Positions 19,961-30,256 of a stretch of DNA of 64,000 nt are shown here, piece by piece. The stretch's first letter is position 1, and the number at the start of each line of letters is the position of its first letter. The stretch is from an uncultured Hoeflea sp. (GTDB lineage Bacteria; Pseudomonadota; Alphaproteobacteria; Rhizobiales; Rhizobiaceae), in the NCBI RefSeq assembly GCF_947501405.1, contig NZ_CANMVK010000001.1:620001-684000 (forward strand), in the 5' to 3' direction. The translations under genes were made by a program, and so were the position numbers. The notes beneath the pieces were generated by a model. The model was not told the origin of the DNA and searched no databases. It was given only the letters and a program-made list of their open reading frames with translations.

Positions 19961-22216
19961 TCAAGCCTGGTCCGATTTGGGCCTGCGGCCCGCCCTGTGG
20001 GCTTTCACCCACTCATCTGCGATCTTCTGGGCTGTGACATAATCGGTCTTGCCCGACCCCAGCACGGGGATCTCGGGCACGTTGACGATCTCGCCGGGCA
20101 CCATCAGATCGGTCGCGCCGAAGCGTTTGGAATATTTGCGTAATTCGTCGCGCATGGCCGGCATTTTGGTGGTTACCAGTACGATGCGCTCGCCTTTGCG
20201 GGTGTCCTCGACGGCGACGGCGGCATGCACGTCTTCGGGCCAGAGCTTCTGCACCATGATCTCGATTGCACCCAGCGAGATCATTTCGCCGGCGATCTTG
20301 GCGAAGCGCTTGGCGCGGCCCTTGATGGCGATGAAACCATCGTCGTCAACGGCGACGATGTCGCCGGAATCATGCCAGGGGCCGGACAGGGGCTTGAGCA
20401 CGCCAGGCTCTGACGCCAGCATGTAGCCAAGCATGATGTTGGGGCCGGAGACAAACAGCCTGCCCGCATCATTGATGCCCTCAACCGCCTCAAGCCGCAG
20501 CGCCATGCCCGGCATTAGCCGGCCGACGGTGCCATGTTTGGAATGGCTGCCCGAATTGACCGCCGCCACGGGCGCTGCCTCGGTCATGCCGAAGCCTTCG
20601 ACGATCTCCGCGCCGAAGCGCTCATGGTAGACCCGCCGGGTCTCGGCGCGGACGGCCTCGGCGCCCGCCACGATCAGCCGCAGGCTTTGAAAATCGGTGT
20701 CCTTTGCCGTGCGCGCGTAGCCTGCGAGGAAGGTGTCGGTTCCGAACATGATGCTCGGTTTGACCTCTCGCGCCACCGCCGGAATGATCCGGTAATGCAG
20801 CGGCGAGGGGTAGAAAAACAGCTTCACACCGTAAAGCAGCGGCAGGATCGCGCCGCCAGTGAGGCCAAACGAGTGGAACACGGGCAGCACGTTGAACAGC
20901 TTGTCGCGGATCGAGATGTCGATCCGGGCCTCGGCCTGCGCGGCGTTGGCGTGCAGGTTTTTGTGTGACAGCACCACCCCCTTGGGTGTGCCCTCCGAGC
21001 CCGATGTGAAGAGGATCACCGCCGGATCGGACGCGCTGACGCGGACCAGCGGCCGCCGCCAGCTAAGGAATGCGCTGATTTTTTCAGAAGTCGTAACGCT
21101 TTCGCGCAGATCTTCCAGCCAGACAATCGTCACGCCGGCTTTCTCGATCACGTCGACTACGCTCTCAAGCCCGGCCTTTTCAATGAAGGCGCGGCTTGCC
21201 AGCACGGTCTTGATCTGCCCGGTGCTTAGCGCCGAGCTGATGGCGGCCGAACCGGCGGTGTAGTTGAGCATGGCCGCCACACGGCCCGCTGATTGCAGCG
21301 CCAGGAAGGTCACCATCACGGCGTTGGCATTGGGCAGCAAAACTCCCAGTGCCTCGCCCGGTTCGCTCATCCGGGCAAATCGCGCGCCCAGCACCCGGGC
21401 GCCGATCAGCATGCGCTTGTAGGTGAGCTTGCCGCCCAGCGCGTCCTCAAGCACGGGCCCCGCCTTGCCGTAGCGGTCGGCTGCGTCACGGAACGCCAGG
21501 AACAGTCCACGGGTCAGATCATTGCTGTTGAAGCGGGCCAGTGCCATCAGATCATGCAACCGGTCCTCATCGCGCGGATCGGTGGCGCCGTTGCCGGGCG
21601 GAGCCGGATCGGTCAGATCCATCGCGCCCGATTGCGCCAGTGAGAAGCGGGGGAACAGCCGCTGCGGCGCTTCGGATTTGGGGCGGGCCGACCAGGGCGA
21701 GAACACCGATCCGCCCACATGCATGGCGTTGATCCGCGCGCCATGCTCGCGTGCGATCGCCGCCAGCGCCCGGTAACGGGCTAGCGTTTCCTGCGATGGC
21801 TCGATATCGGGCGGAAACGGAACCGTTACCGACTTTCCATCGCCAAGCGCCGAACGGATGGCAGCGTCGTCATCTTCCGGGGCGGTCCGGGCAAACAGCC
21901 GCATTCCGAACAGGCTCAAGGAACGCTGATCGTCTGCATGCAACTGATGCAGGCAATCACGATCGAGCAGGCTCCAAATCACCGCGACATCGAGCCCTGA
22001 TTGCCGGGAGTAGAGATGAAGTACGGGCGTTTGGTCGCCGTTGCCCGGTGCACCCGGCAAGGCTTTGTCCGGCTGGCGCAGCCGGAACAGCGTACTTAGC
22101 TTGATCAGCACAACGGCTTGCGCCCAGCTCACGCCGCGTTTGATTGCCGTGCGCCAGCCCGCTGCCGCCAGCGCCGCCACAAAGATGATTATCAGCGTTG
22201 CCGCCAAGCCCGTCAT
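19961..22216 (-). CDS. Aas-like acyl-[acyl-carrier-protein] synthetase (AMP-binding) with divergent N-terminal acyltransferase-like region
   Basis: ILFTSGSEGTPKGVVLSHKNL, VFHSFGLTGGAILPLLYGVKLFFYPSPLHYRIIP, GTVGRLMPGM, KGRAKRFAKIAGEMISL match Aas-type enzymes. ORF open to 22294; start MTGLAATLII at 22216 is a guess. Confidence 0.85.
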   Translation of the reverse strand: MTGLAATLIIIFVAALAAAGWRTAIKRGVSWAQAVVLIKLSTLFRLRQPDKALPGAPGNGDQTPVLHLYSRQSGLDVAVIWSLLDRDCLHQLHADDQRSLSLFGMRLFARTAPEDDDAAIRSALGDGKSVTVPFPPDIEPSQETLARYRALAAIAREHGARINAMHVGGSVFSPWSARPKSEAPQRLFPRFSLAQSGAMDLTDPAPPGNGATDPRDEDRLHDLMALARFNSNDLTRGLFLAFRDAADRYGKAGPVLEDALGGKLTYKRMLIGARVLGARFARMSEPGEALGVLLPNANAVMVTFLALQSAGRVAAMLNYTAGSAAISSALSTGQIKTVLASRAFIEKAGLESVVDVIEKAGVTIVWLEDLRESVTTSEKISAFLSWRRPLVRVSASDPAVILFTSGSEGTPKGVVLSHKNLHANAAQAEARIDISIRDKLFNVLPVFHSFGLTGGAILPLLYGVKLFFYPSPLHYRIIPAVAREVKPSIMFGTDTFLAGYARTAKDTDFQSLRLIVAGAEAVRAETRRVYHERFGAEIVEGFGMTEAAPVAAVNSGSHSKHGTVGRLMPGMALRLEAVEGINDAGRLFVSGPNIMLGYMLASEPGVLKPLSGPWHDSGDIVAVDDDGFIAIKGRAKRFAKIAGEMISLGAIEIMVQKLWPEDVHAAVAVEDTRKGERIVLVTTKMPAMRDELRKYSKRFGATDLMVPGEIVNVPEIPVLGSGKTDYVTAQKIADEWVKAHRAGRRPKSDQA

Positions 22217-22358
22217 CCACGGCCTCCTCAACCTGCGCCATGTGCCCTGAAAGTCAGAGCTTTTTAGGCACGCGGCATCTGCTCCCGGTTTCAAGCCTAG
22301 AGTGGTTCATCCTCAGATGGAAGCGTTTTGAGGTTTTTCCTGGCCCCAGGCCGCGTGG

Positions 22359-23096
22359 CTATTCTGGCAGCCGGTAGTCGAAGAAGCGGTTCTCCCGGAT
22401 CCGGAAGAGTTTGCCCGACTCAGTGCATTGCGAACCACACAGCGGCAGCAGCTTTTCGGCCACTTCTGAGGGGTGTGGAAGGGTCTGCGGATCTTCGCCA
22501 GGTACGGCAAGTGCCCGCATCGCGGTGCGGGCAGCACCAGGATCGATCGAATTGACGGTCAGGCTGGTTTTGGAGGTCTCGGCGGCCCAGACCCGCGCCA
22601 GCGTCTCGACCGCGGCCTTGGATGCGGCATAAGGCCCCCAGAAGGCGCGCGCTGAATGGGCGACGCCGGAAGACAGGATCAGCGCGCGACCGGCGTCTGA
22701 TTTGACCAGCAGCGGCTCGACCGAGCGCATGATCCGCCAGGTGGCGGTCACATTGATGGCCATCACCTTGTCAAAGGTCTTGGCTTCGACATGGCCCACT
22801 GGCGAAATCGTGCCCAGCACGGCGGCGTTGGCCACGAGAATGTCGAGCTTGCCCCAGCGCTCGTGGATGGCCGCGCCGAGCCGGTCGATCGCCGGAAAGT
22901 CAGTTAGATCCATCGGCACCAGCGTGGCGCTGCCGTCGGCTTCCCGAATGGCGTCGTCGAGCTCCTCGAGCCCGCCGGTGGTGCGGGCTACCGCAACAAC
23001 GTGGGCGCCGGCCTTGGCGAGCGCCAGCGCTGTGAAATAGCCTATGCCACGGGAAGCGCCGGTGACCAGCGCGATACGTCCGTCAAGGTTCGCCAT
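22359..23096 (-). CDS. SDR family NAD(P)-dependent oxidoreductase
   Basis: ALVTGASRGIGYFTALALAKAGAHVVAVAR; VANAAVLG; YAASKAAVETL. Confidence 0.9.
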   Translation of the reverse strand: MANLDGRIALVTGASRGIGYFTALALAKAGAHVVAVARTTGGLEELDDAIREADGSATLVPMDLTDFPAIDRLGAAIHERWGKLDILVANAAVLGTISPVGHVEAKTFDKVMAINVTATWRIMRSVEPLLVKSDAGRALILSSGVAHSARAFWGPYAASKAAVETLARVWAAETSKTSLTVNSIDPGAARTAMRALAVPGEDPQTLPHPSEVAEKLLPLCGSQCTESGKLFRIRENRFFDYRLPE

Positions 23097-23104
23097 CGAA
23101 GTGA

Positions 23105-24586
23105 TTATCCGTTGTTGGCCAAGAGCGACAGGCTGCGCACCTTGCCTTCATCGTCCTGGTCGGTCAGCGTGGTCGGGTACTCCCCGGTGAAGCACGCGTC
23201 GCAGAATTGCGGGCATTCATTGTTGCGCGAGGGCTCCCGGACGGCTCTGTAGAGGCCGTCGATGCTGAGAAAATCGAGACTGTCGACGCGGATGAAATCA
23301 GCCATCTGGTCGACCGTCATGCGCGAGGCCAGTAGTTTGGATTTCTCCGGGGTGTCGACCCCGTAATAGCAAGACGACATGGTCGGCGGCGAAGCGATGC
23401 GCATATGCACTTCGCGCGCGCCGGCCTCGCGCACCATCTGCACGATCTTTTGCGAGGTGGTGCCGCGAACGATGGAATCGTCGACCAGCACCACGCGTTT
23501 GCCTTCGATCATCTGGCGATTGGCGTTGTGCTTGAGCTTGACGCCCATATGGCGGATGGCGGCGGTGGGCTGGATGAAGGTGCGGCCGACATAATGATTG
23601 CGGATGATGCCCAACTCGAAGGGCAGCTTGGCGCCCTGGGCGAAGCCGATGGCCGCAGGCGTGCCCGAATCGGGAACCGGGATCACCAAATCGGCATCCA
23701 CCGGCGCCTCGCGGGCCAATTCCTCGCCGATGCGCTTGCGCGCGTCATAGACGTTGCGGCCCTCGATGTTGGAGTCGGGCCGGGCGAAATAGACATATTC
23801 AAAGATGCACAGACGCGGGGACTGTTTTTCGAAGGGAAAATGGCTCTCCACGCCCTTGTCGGTGACCACCACCACTTCGCCTGGTGCGATGTCGCGCACC
23901 AGCCGCGCACCGATGATGTCGAGCGCGCAGGTTTCTGACGCCAGAATATAGGCGCCATCAAGATCGCCCAGCACCAGCGGCCGGATGCCAAGTGGATCGC
24001 GGGCGCCGATCATTTTCTTTTCCGACAGGCCGACCAGCGAATAGGCGCCCTCGAGCCGGGTGATTGCATCGATGAATTTGGGCACGATCTTGGTCTTCTC
24101 GCTGACCGCGATCAAATGCAGGATGGTTTCGGTGTCTGAGGTCGACGAGAAGATCGCGCCGCGCTGCTGCAGGTCGCGCTGCACGGTCAGCGCATTGGTG
24201 ATATTGCCGTTGTGGGCGATGGCGAAGCCGCCGCCGGCAAACTCGGCAAACAGCGGCTGCACATTGCGCAAGCCTTCACCGCCGGTGGTCGAGTAGCGGG
24301 TGTGGCCGATTGCGCGGTCGCCTGGCAGCCGGTCCAGAACCGAGCGTTTGGTGAAGGTGTCGCCGATCAGCCCGACATGGCGTTCGATGGCGAACTGGTT
24401 GCCGGTGTAAGACACGATGCCGGCGGCTTCCTGTCCCCGGTGCTGCAGGGCGTGCAGGCCGAGCGTGACGACGGCGGCGGCGTCCTCCCTGCCGAATATG
24501 CCGAAAACGCCGCACTCGTCGTGAAAACAGTCGGCCTCATTGTCGATCGGCTTTGAAGCCTGGTCGGTGGAACCAGTGTCAGTCAT
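23105..24586 (-). CDS. purF: amidophosphoribosyltransferase
   Basis: [74 protein letters not shown]. Confidence 0.95.
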   Translation of the reverse strand: MTDTGSTDQASKPIDNEADCFHDECGVFGIFGREDAAAVVTLGLHALQHRGQEAAGIVSYTGNQFAIERHVGLIGDTFTKRSVLDRLPGDRAIGHTRYSTTGGEGLRNVQPLFAEFAGGGFAIAHNGNITNALTVQRDLQQRGAIFSSTSDTETILHLIAVSEKTKIVPKFIDAITRLEGAYSLVGLSEKKMIGARDPLGIRPLVLGDLDGAYILASETCALDIIGARLVRDIAPGEVVVVTDKGVESHFPFEKQSPRLCIFEYVYFARPDSNIEGRNVYDARKRIGEELAREAPVDADLVIPVPDSGTPAAIGFAQGAKLPFELGIIRNHYVGRTFIQPTAAIRHMGVKLKHNANRQMIEGKRVVLVDDSIVRGTTSQKIVQMVREAGAREVHMRIASPPTMSSCYYGVDTPEKSKLLASRMTVDQMADFIRVDSLDFLSIDGLYRAVREPSRNNECPQFCDACFTGEYPTTLTDQDDEGKVRSLSLLANNG

Positions 24587-24639
24587 GGGCGTCGGACCTT
24601 TTCCAACAGACCGGCCGGACGGGTCCCGGCCGCTAACCA

Positions 24640-25203
24640 TCAGCCGCTGGTGGCGGCCGTGTCCTCGGCGGCGGCGGGCTCTTCGGAGCCACCGCCGCGC
24701 AGGCGTTCCAGAATGGTCGCGTCGGCGTCATCGGGCAGAACGTTGACCAGCCGCACGCCCAGCGAATCGAGCATCGGCTTGGATTTTGCCTCGGTCACCC
24801 AGTCTGGCTGCTTGGGTGCGGCAACCAGCCAGTTGAAAAACAGCATGCCCACGACCACCAGCAACACGCCGCGGGCTGCGCCGAAGACGAAACCCAGGGT
24901 CCGGTCTAGTGCGCCGATACGGCTGTCGATGATGAAGTCGGCGATCCGCATGGTGATGTAGGACACCACGATCAGTGCGATGAGAAAGATCACAGCCGCG
25001 GAGCCGATCATGGCGATCTGGGCGGACGTGGTGTAATTGAGCGCAAACGGCGTGAGCACCGGATAGAGGAAATAGGCGGCCGCCGCGGCCGCGACCCAGG
25101 AGGCCACGGCCAGAACCTCGCGCGAGAAGCCGCGAACCATGGCGAGCACCGCCGAAAACAGCGTGATGGCGAGCAGTATGCCGTCGAGAAGGGTAATGGG
25201 CAT
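24640..25203 (-). CDS. cvpA: CvpA family protein
   Basis: LLDGILLAITLFSAVLAMVRGFSREVLAVASWVAAAAAAYF, immediately upstream of purF. Confidence 0.88.
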   Translation of the reverse strand: MPITLLDGILLAITLFSAVLAMVRGFSREVLAVASWVAAAAAAYFLYPVLTPFALNYTTSAQIAMIGSAAVIFLIALIVVSYITMRIADFIIDSRIGALDRTLGFVFGAARGVLLVVVGMLFFNWLVAAPKQPDWVTEAKSKPMLDSLGVRLVNVLPDDADATILERLRGGGSEEPAAAEDTAATSG

Positions 25204-25272
25204 GAAATCGCGTTCCGTTCAGGCTCGGCCCCCAATCGCCATCGTCGGCTTTTCGGATGGGCTGAATTCAGT

Positions 25273-26676
25273 TTAGTCGTCGTCACCTTCGCTCAGCGTC
25301 GCGGCCTTGGCGCCGGCAATGCGTACAACCAGATCCGGCAGGCCTTCCATCTGCGCCAGGCTGGCGCCGCGGCCGGAAGGCAGATCGGCCGAACCCGATG
25401 GCAGCACCGCACTGGCAAATCCCAGTTTTTCGGCTTCCTTGAGCCTCAAACCCGTTTGCGCGACCGGCCGGATGGCTCCTGACAGGCTGACTTCGCCGAA
25501 ATAGACGCAATCGGCGGGAAGGGCAAGCCCGGCGAGCGAGGAAACCAGGGCTGCGGCAACTGCCAGATCGGCTGCAGGTTCGGCGATGCGGTAGCCGCCG
25601 GCGATGTTGAGATAGACATCGTGGCTGCCGAGGCGCACGCCGCAATGGGCCTCCAGCACGGCGATGATCATCGACAGCCGCGCCGAATCCCATCCCACCA
25701 CCGCTCGCCGCGGGGTGCCGAGGCTTGAGGGCGCGACCAGTGCCTGCACCTCGACCAGCACCGGCCGCGTGCCCTCGATGCCTGCAAAAACGGCGGCGCC
25801 CGGCGCCTTGGCGTTGCGCTCGCCCAAAAACAGTTCGGAAGGATTGGCGACTTCGCGCAGGCCCTTGTCGGACATTTCAAACACGCCAATCTCGTCGGTG
25901 GCGCCAAACCGGTTCTTGACGGTCCTGAGGATCCGGTAATGGTGACCGCGGTCGCCCTCGAAATAAAGCACCGCATCGACCATGTGTTCGACCACGCGCG
26001 GTCCGGCGATCTGCCCGTCCTTGGTCACATGGCCAACCAGCACCATGGCTGCGCCGGTTTGTTTGGCATAGCGGACCATGGCGTGCACGCCGGTTCTCAC
26101 CTGGGTGACGGTGCCGGGCGCCGAGCCTGCCAGATCGCTCCACAGGGTCTGGATCGAATCGATGATGACGAAGTCCGGCCGTTTGCCATCGGCGAGGGTG
26201 GCGAGAATATCCTCGACATTGGTTTCCGCGGCGAGCAGTACGCCGGTATCTGCCGCGCCCAACCGCTGGGCGCGCAGACGCACCTGTGCGACCGCTTCCT
26301 CGCCCGAGACATAGATCACCCGGTGCCCCTGGCGGGCGAGCGCTGCAGCGGCCTGCATCAAAAGCGTTGACTTGCCGATGCCGGGATCTCCGCCCACCAG
26401 CACCGCCGAGCCGCGCACGAAGCCGCCACCGGTGACCCGGTCGAGTTCACTCACCCGTGTGGAAATGCGCGGCGCTTCCTCGATCTCGCCCGACAGGCTC
26501 GCCAGCGCCACGGGCCGCCCTTTCCGCGCCGATTGTCCCGGACCGCCGCCGATGCCCGCTGCGGGATCGTCCTCGACGATCGTGTTCCACTCGCCGCAGC
26601 CATCGCATTTGCCGGCCCAGCGGGCGTGAACCGTGCCGCAGGCCTGGCAAACGAACTGGGTGCGGGTTTTGGCCAA
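25273..26676 (-). CDS. radA: DNA repair protein RadA
   Basis: Zn finger CQACGTVHARWAGKCDGCGEW, Walker A GGDPGIGKSTL, KNRFGATDEIGVFEM motif. Confidence 0.95.
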   Translation of the reverse strand: MAKTRTQFVCQACGTVHARWAGKCDGCGEWNTIVEDDPAAGIGGGPGQSARKGRPVALASLSGEIEEAPRISTRVSELDRVTGGGFVRGSAVLVGGDPGIGKSTLLMQAAAALARQGHRVIYVSGEEAVAQVRLRAQRLGAADTGVLLAAETNVEDILATLADGKRPDFVIIDSIQTLWSDLAGSAPGTVTQVRTGVHAMVRYAKQTGAAMVLVGHVTKDGQIAGPRVVEHMVDAVLYFEGDRGHHYRILRTVKNRFGATDEIGVFEMSDKGLREVANPSELFLGERNAKAPGAAVFAGIEGTRPVLVEVQALVAPSSLGTPRRAVVGWDSARLSMIIAVLEAHCGVRLGSHDVYLNIAGGYRIAEPAADLAVAAALVSSLAGLALPADCVYFGEVSLSGAIRPVAQTGLRLKEAEKLGFASAVLPSGSADLPSGRGASLAQMEGLPDLVVRIAGAKAATLSEGDDD

Positions 26677-26720
26677 GGAGGTTCCTTTCTTGCGGAATCA
26701 GACGCGGTCAGTGCCAGCGA

Positions 26721-27845
26721 TCAGCCGGTGTAGTGCCGGGCATAGCGGCTGCCGAGGGATGTGAGAAGCTCATAATTCACGGTGCCAGCCGCTTGGGCCG
26801 CCTCTTCAAGCGAAATTGCCGGACCGATGAGTTCGAGCCAATCGCCGGTCTTGACCACACCCGGGCCGAGATCAGTGACATCAAACATGGTCAGATCCAT
26901 GGTCACCTTGCCGATCACCGGGACCATCACGCCATCAAAGGCCGCAGAGCCGCCTTGCTCAATCGCTGAGCGAAGCGGAACACCGGCCCCGGATAGCGAG
27001 CGGTGAAAGCCGTCGGCATAGCCAATGCCCAGGACCGCGATCGTGGTGTCGCGCGGCAGCACCTGGGCGGCGCTGTAGCTCACAGTCTGGCCGGCTTTTG
27101 CCTGCCGGATCTGCAGCACCCGGGCTTTGGCGGTCACAACGCAATCCATGACGATCGGGAGGCCCGCAACCGGATTGCCGCCGTAAAGCGCGATTCCAGG
27201 GCGGGTGAGGTCGTGGTGAGTGTGTTCGCCCAGATGAATGCCGGGGGAATTGGCGAGGCTCGCCTCCACACCTGGAAAGAGCGGTTTGAGGGCTTCAAAC
27301 ACCTCGATCTGCCGGGCGTTGAGCGGATGATCAGGCTCATCGGCGCAAGCAAAATGGCTCATCAGCAGGGCAGGGGCCGGCGCGTTGCTTTGTGCGTGTG
27401 CGGCAGCCTGTTCCGGGATCAGGCCAAGACGGTTCATGCCGGTGTCAAGATGAAGTGCATATGCCCGGCCATCGGAACCCTCCGACCAGAAAGCGGCCTG
27501 CTCGGGTGAGTTGATCACCGGAATCAGGTCATGGGCCAGTGTCTGCGCAAACGATGTCTCGAACACGCCGTTCAATACAAAGATCCGCGCACCCGTCAGC
27601 AGTGGCCGGAGGCGCGCGCCCTCATTGGCGTCGGCCACAAAGAAATCCCGGCAGCCCTCGCGCGCCAGCCGCGGGGCAGCCTGATCAGCGCCCACGCCAT
27701 AGGCATCGGCCTTGACGGCGGCGCCGCAGCGGGCCTGACCGGAGAGATCGCGCATCCGGCGCCAATTGCTTGCCAAAGCGGCAAGGTCAATATCCAGGCG
27801 AACCGTGCCAGCGTCGGCGTCGGGAAGGGGAGGGCGCGATGACAA
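26721..27845 (-). CDS. alr: alanine racemase
   Basis: PLP-lysine motif AAVKADAYGVGADQAAPRLA; HLDTGMNRLGL; GIGYADGFHRSLS. Possible TTG start at 27845; the 452-aa track ORF reads out of frame through dnaB. Confidence 0.88.
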   Translation of the reverse strand: MSSRPPLPDADAGTVRLDIDLAALASNWRRMRDLSGQARCGAAVKADAYGVGADQAAPRLAREGCRDFFVADANEGARLRPLLTGARIFVLNGVFETSFAQTLAHDLIPVINSPEQAAFWSEGSDGRAYALHLDTGMNRLGLIPEQAAAHAQSNAPAPALLMSHFACADEPDHPLNARQIEVFEALKPLFPGVEASLANSPGIHLGEHTHHDLTRPGIALYGGNPVAGLPIVMDCVVTAKARVLQIRQAKAGQTVSYSAAQVLPRDTTIAVLGIGYADGFHRSLSGAGVPLRSAIEQGGSAAFDGVMVPVIGKVTMDLTMFDVTDLGPGVVKTGDWLELIGPAISLEEAAQAAGTVNYELLTSLGSRYARHYTG

Positions 27846-27855
27846 GGCCTCGCGC

Positions 27856-29388
27856 CTATTCGTCGTGTACGAATTGGGCGTAGGACGAATCGGCGAGATC
27901 GGCAAAGCGGGTAAACTCCGCCTGGAAGCCCAATTGCACCGTGCCGGTCGGTCCGTGGCGTTGCTTGGCGATAATGACGTCGGCGGTGCCCTTGACCTTG
28001 AGCATCTTTTCCTCCCAGGCAAGGTATTCCGGTGTCTTGATGTCGGCCACCACCTCGTCGGGCGTGCGGCGCGGTTCACCGTTCTTGACGTAATATTCCT
28101 CGCGGAACACGAACAGCACCACGTCGGCGTCCTGCTCGATCGATCCGGATTCGCGCAGGTCCGAGAGCTGCGGGCGTTTGTCGTCGCGGCTTTCGACCTG
28201 ACGTGAAAGCTGGGAGAGCGCGATGATGGGAACGTTGAGTTCCTTGCCCAGCGCCTTCAGCCCGGTGGTGATCTGGGTGATTTCCTGCACGCGGTTGTCG
28301 CTGGATTTTCCCGAACCGGTCATCAGCTGCACATAGTCGATAACCAGCACATCGAGCCCGCGCTGGCGCTTCAATCTGCGGGCACGCGCCGAGAGCTGGG
28401 CGATGGAAATGCCGCCGGTCTGGTCGATAAAGAGCGGGATCTTCTGCATCATCTGCGAGCAGCCGACGAGCTTTTCGAAATCGGCCTCGTTGATCTCGCC
28501 GCGGCGGATCTTCGAGGACGAGATCTCTGTCTGCTCGGAGATGATACGGGTGGCGAGCTGTTCGGCCGACATTTCCAGCGAGTAGAAGCCGACAACGCCG
28601 CCATTCTTGGCCTTCATCGACCCATCGGCCTGCACCTCGCCCTCATAGGCTGCCGCAATGTTGAAGGCGATGTTGGTGGCAAGCGACGTCTTGCCCATGC
28701 CTGGACGTCCGGCAAGGATGATCAGGTCGGACTGCTGCAGGCCGCCCATGCGCGCATCGAGCGACTGGATACCGGTGGAAATCCCCGACAGGCCGCCATC
28801 GCGCTGATAGGCAGCGCCTGCCATGTCGATAGCCAGCGAAACCGCGTCATTGAAGGACTGGAAGCCGCCATCGTAACGGCCGGTTTCAGCCAGTTCGAAC
28901 AAGCGCCGTTCGGCGTCCTCGATCTGGGTGCCGGGCGGCATGTCGAGCGGTGCGTCAAAGGCGATGTTGACCATGTCCTCGCCGATCGAAATCAGTGAGC
29001 GCCTTTGTGCCAGATCATAGATGGCCCGGCCGTAATCCTCGGCGTTGATGATGGTGACGGCTTCGCTGGCCAGCCGCGCGAGATACTGCGCCACTGTCAT
29101 GTCGCCGACCTTGGCGTCGGCGGGCAGGAAGGTCTTGATGGTCACCGGATTGGCGGTTTTTCCCATACGGATGATGTCGCCGCCGACCTCATAGATCTTG
29201 CGATGCAGCGGCTCCATGAAATGCACGGGCTTTAGGAAATCCGACACCCGGTAGAAGGCGTCGTTGTTGACCAGCATGGCACCCAGCAGCGCCTGTTCGG
29301 CCTCGATATTGGATGGCGCCTCGCGAAACAGCGGGTCCTTTTCGGCGTTCGCCGGGACCGGCTCTATCTTGCGGGCTGCGTCATTCAT
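27856..29388 (-). CDS. dnaB: replicative DNA helicase DnaB
   Basis: PSNIEAEQALLGAMLVNNDAFYRV, IILAGRPGMGKTSLATNIAFNIA, RESGSIEQDADVVLFVFREEYY; no intein seen. Confidence 0.95.
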   Translation of the reverse strand: MNDAARKIEPVPANAEKDPLFREAPSNIEAEQALLGAMLVNNDAFYRVSDFLKPVHFMEPLHRKIYEVGGDIIRMGKTANPVTIKTFLPADAKVGDMTVAQYLARLASEAVTIINAEDYGRAIYDLAQRRSLISIGEDMVNIAFDAPLDMPPGTQIEDAERRLFELAETGRYDGGFQSFNDAVSLAIDMAGAAYQRDGGLSGISTGIQSLDARMGGLQQSDLIILAGRPGMGKTSLATNIAFNIAAAYEGEVQADGSMKAKNGGVVGFYSLEMSAEQLATRIISEQTEISSSKIRRGEINEADFEKLVGCSQMMQKIPLFIDQTGGISIAQLSARARRLKRQRGLDVLVIDYVQLMTGSGKSSDNRVQEITQITTGLKALGKELNVPIIALSQLSRQVESRDDKRPQLSDLRESGSIEQDADVVLFVFREEYYVKNGEPRRTPDEVVADIKTPEYLAWEEKMLKVKGTADVIIAKQRHGPTGTVQLGFQAEFTRFADLADSSYAQFVHDE

Positions 29389-29610
29389 CGTCTCAACGGT
29401 CCTGAACTTGGTGCGGGCGGTGGCTTGCAATAGCGATTGTGGCTGGCCATGTCAGCGCATGGCCAGCCGAAATCAGAAGCGAATCGCCGAAGTTTCAATG
29501 TTGTGCACGTTGTCCACACTTGTCCACAGCGCCGGCCAAGCAATGTGCCGGCGCAGGGGAAAATGCGCCGCGGACGGGTTGTGTCGGCAGCCGAATCGGG
29601 AGTGATTCGG

Positions 29611-30162
29611 TTAATGCGCAGCGAGATAGCCTGCGCTGTCGATCACCGTTGCATAGGTGCCGGAGAGGCCACTCATGAAAGCCGCGTGGACCTGCGCCGC
29701 CGGGACCGCTACACCGCCAAACTCCGCATCGCGCGCAGCGCAGGCATCGTGAACAACGGTAACCTTGTATCCCAGATCGGCCGCGGCGCGGGTGGTGGCG
29801 TCGATGCACATCTGGCTCATGGCGCCGACAATCACCAGATTGGAGATGCCGCTTGAGCCAAGCGTGTCGTGAAGTCGGGTGTTGAGGAAGCTGTTGGGCT
29901 TGTGCTTGAGGATCACATCCTCGCCTTCCTGTGGCGCCACTTTCGGGTGGATTTCTGCGCCTTCGCTTCCGGGCCGGAAGAAGGGCGCGGTTTCTGAAGG
30001 GATCTCGTGGTGGATATGAACGATCATGTCGCCGGCCTGGCGGGCATGGGCGAGAACCCGGGCCGCATTGTCGCTGGCCTGCTCTATCTTGCTCAGCGTC
30101 CAGCGGCCGCCATTGAAATAGTCTTTCTGTATGTCGACGAGGATCAGGGCGGTGTCAGTCAT
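29611..30162 (-). CDS. isochorismatase-family cysteine hydrolase
   Basis: ALILVDIQKDYFNGGRW, LVIVGAMSQMCIDATTRAAADLGYKVTVVHDACAA. Confidence 0.88.
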   Translation of the reverse strand: MTDTALILVDIQKDYFNGGRWTLSKIEQASDNAARVLAHARQAGDMIVHIHHEIPSETAPFFRPGSEGAEIHPKVAPQEGEDVILKHKPNSFLNTRLHDTLGSSGISNLVIVGAMSQMCIDATTRAAADLGYKVTVVHDACAARDAEFGGVAVPAAQVHAAFMSGLSGTYATVIDSAGYLAAH

Positions 30163-30256
30163 GTTGGTTCTCCTTGATGTGGTCGAGCTGATTTACAGGG
30201 GATGGTGATCGAGTTAAATTGGCGGATATGACAAACATCATGCGAAATCCGCCACT

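Noticed and set aside
26721-28079. 452-aa reading of alr
   Set aside because: The first ~78 codons overlap dnaB out of frame; alanine racemase homology begins near 27845.
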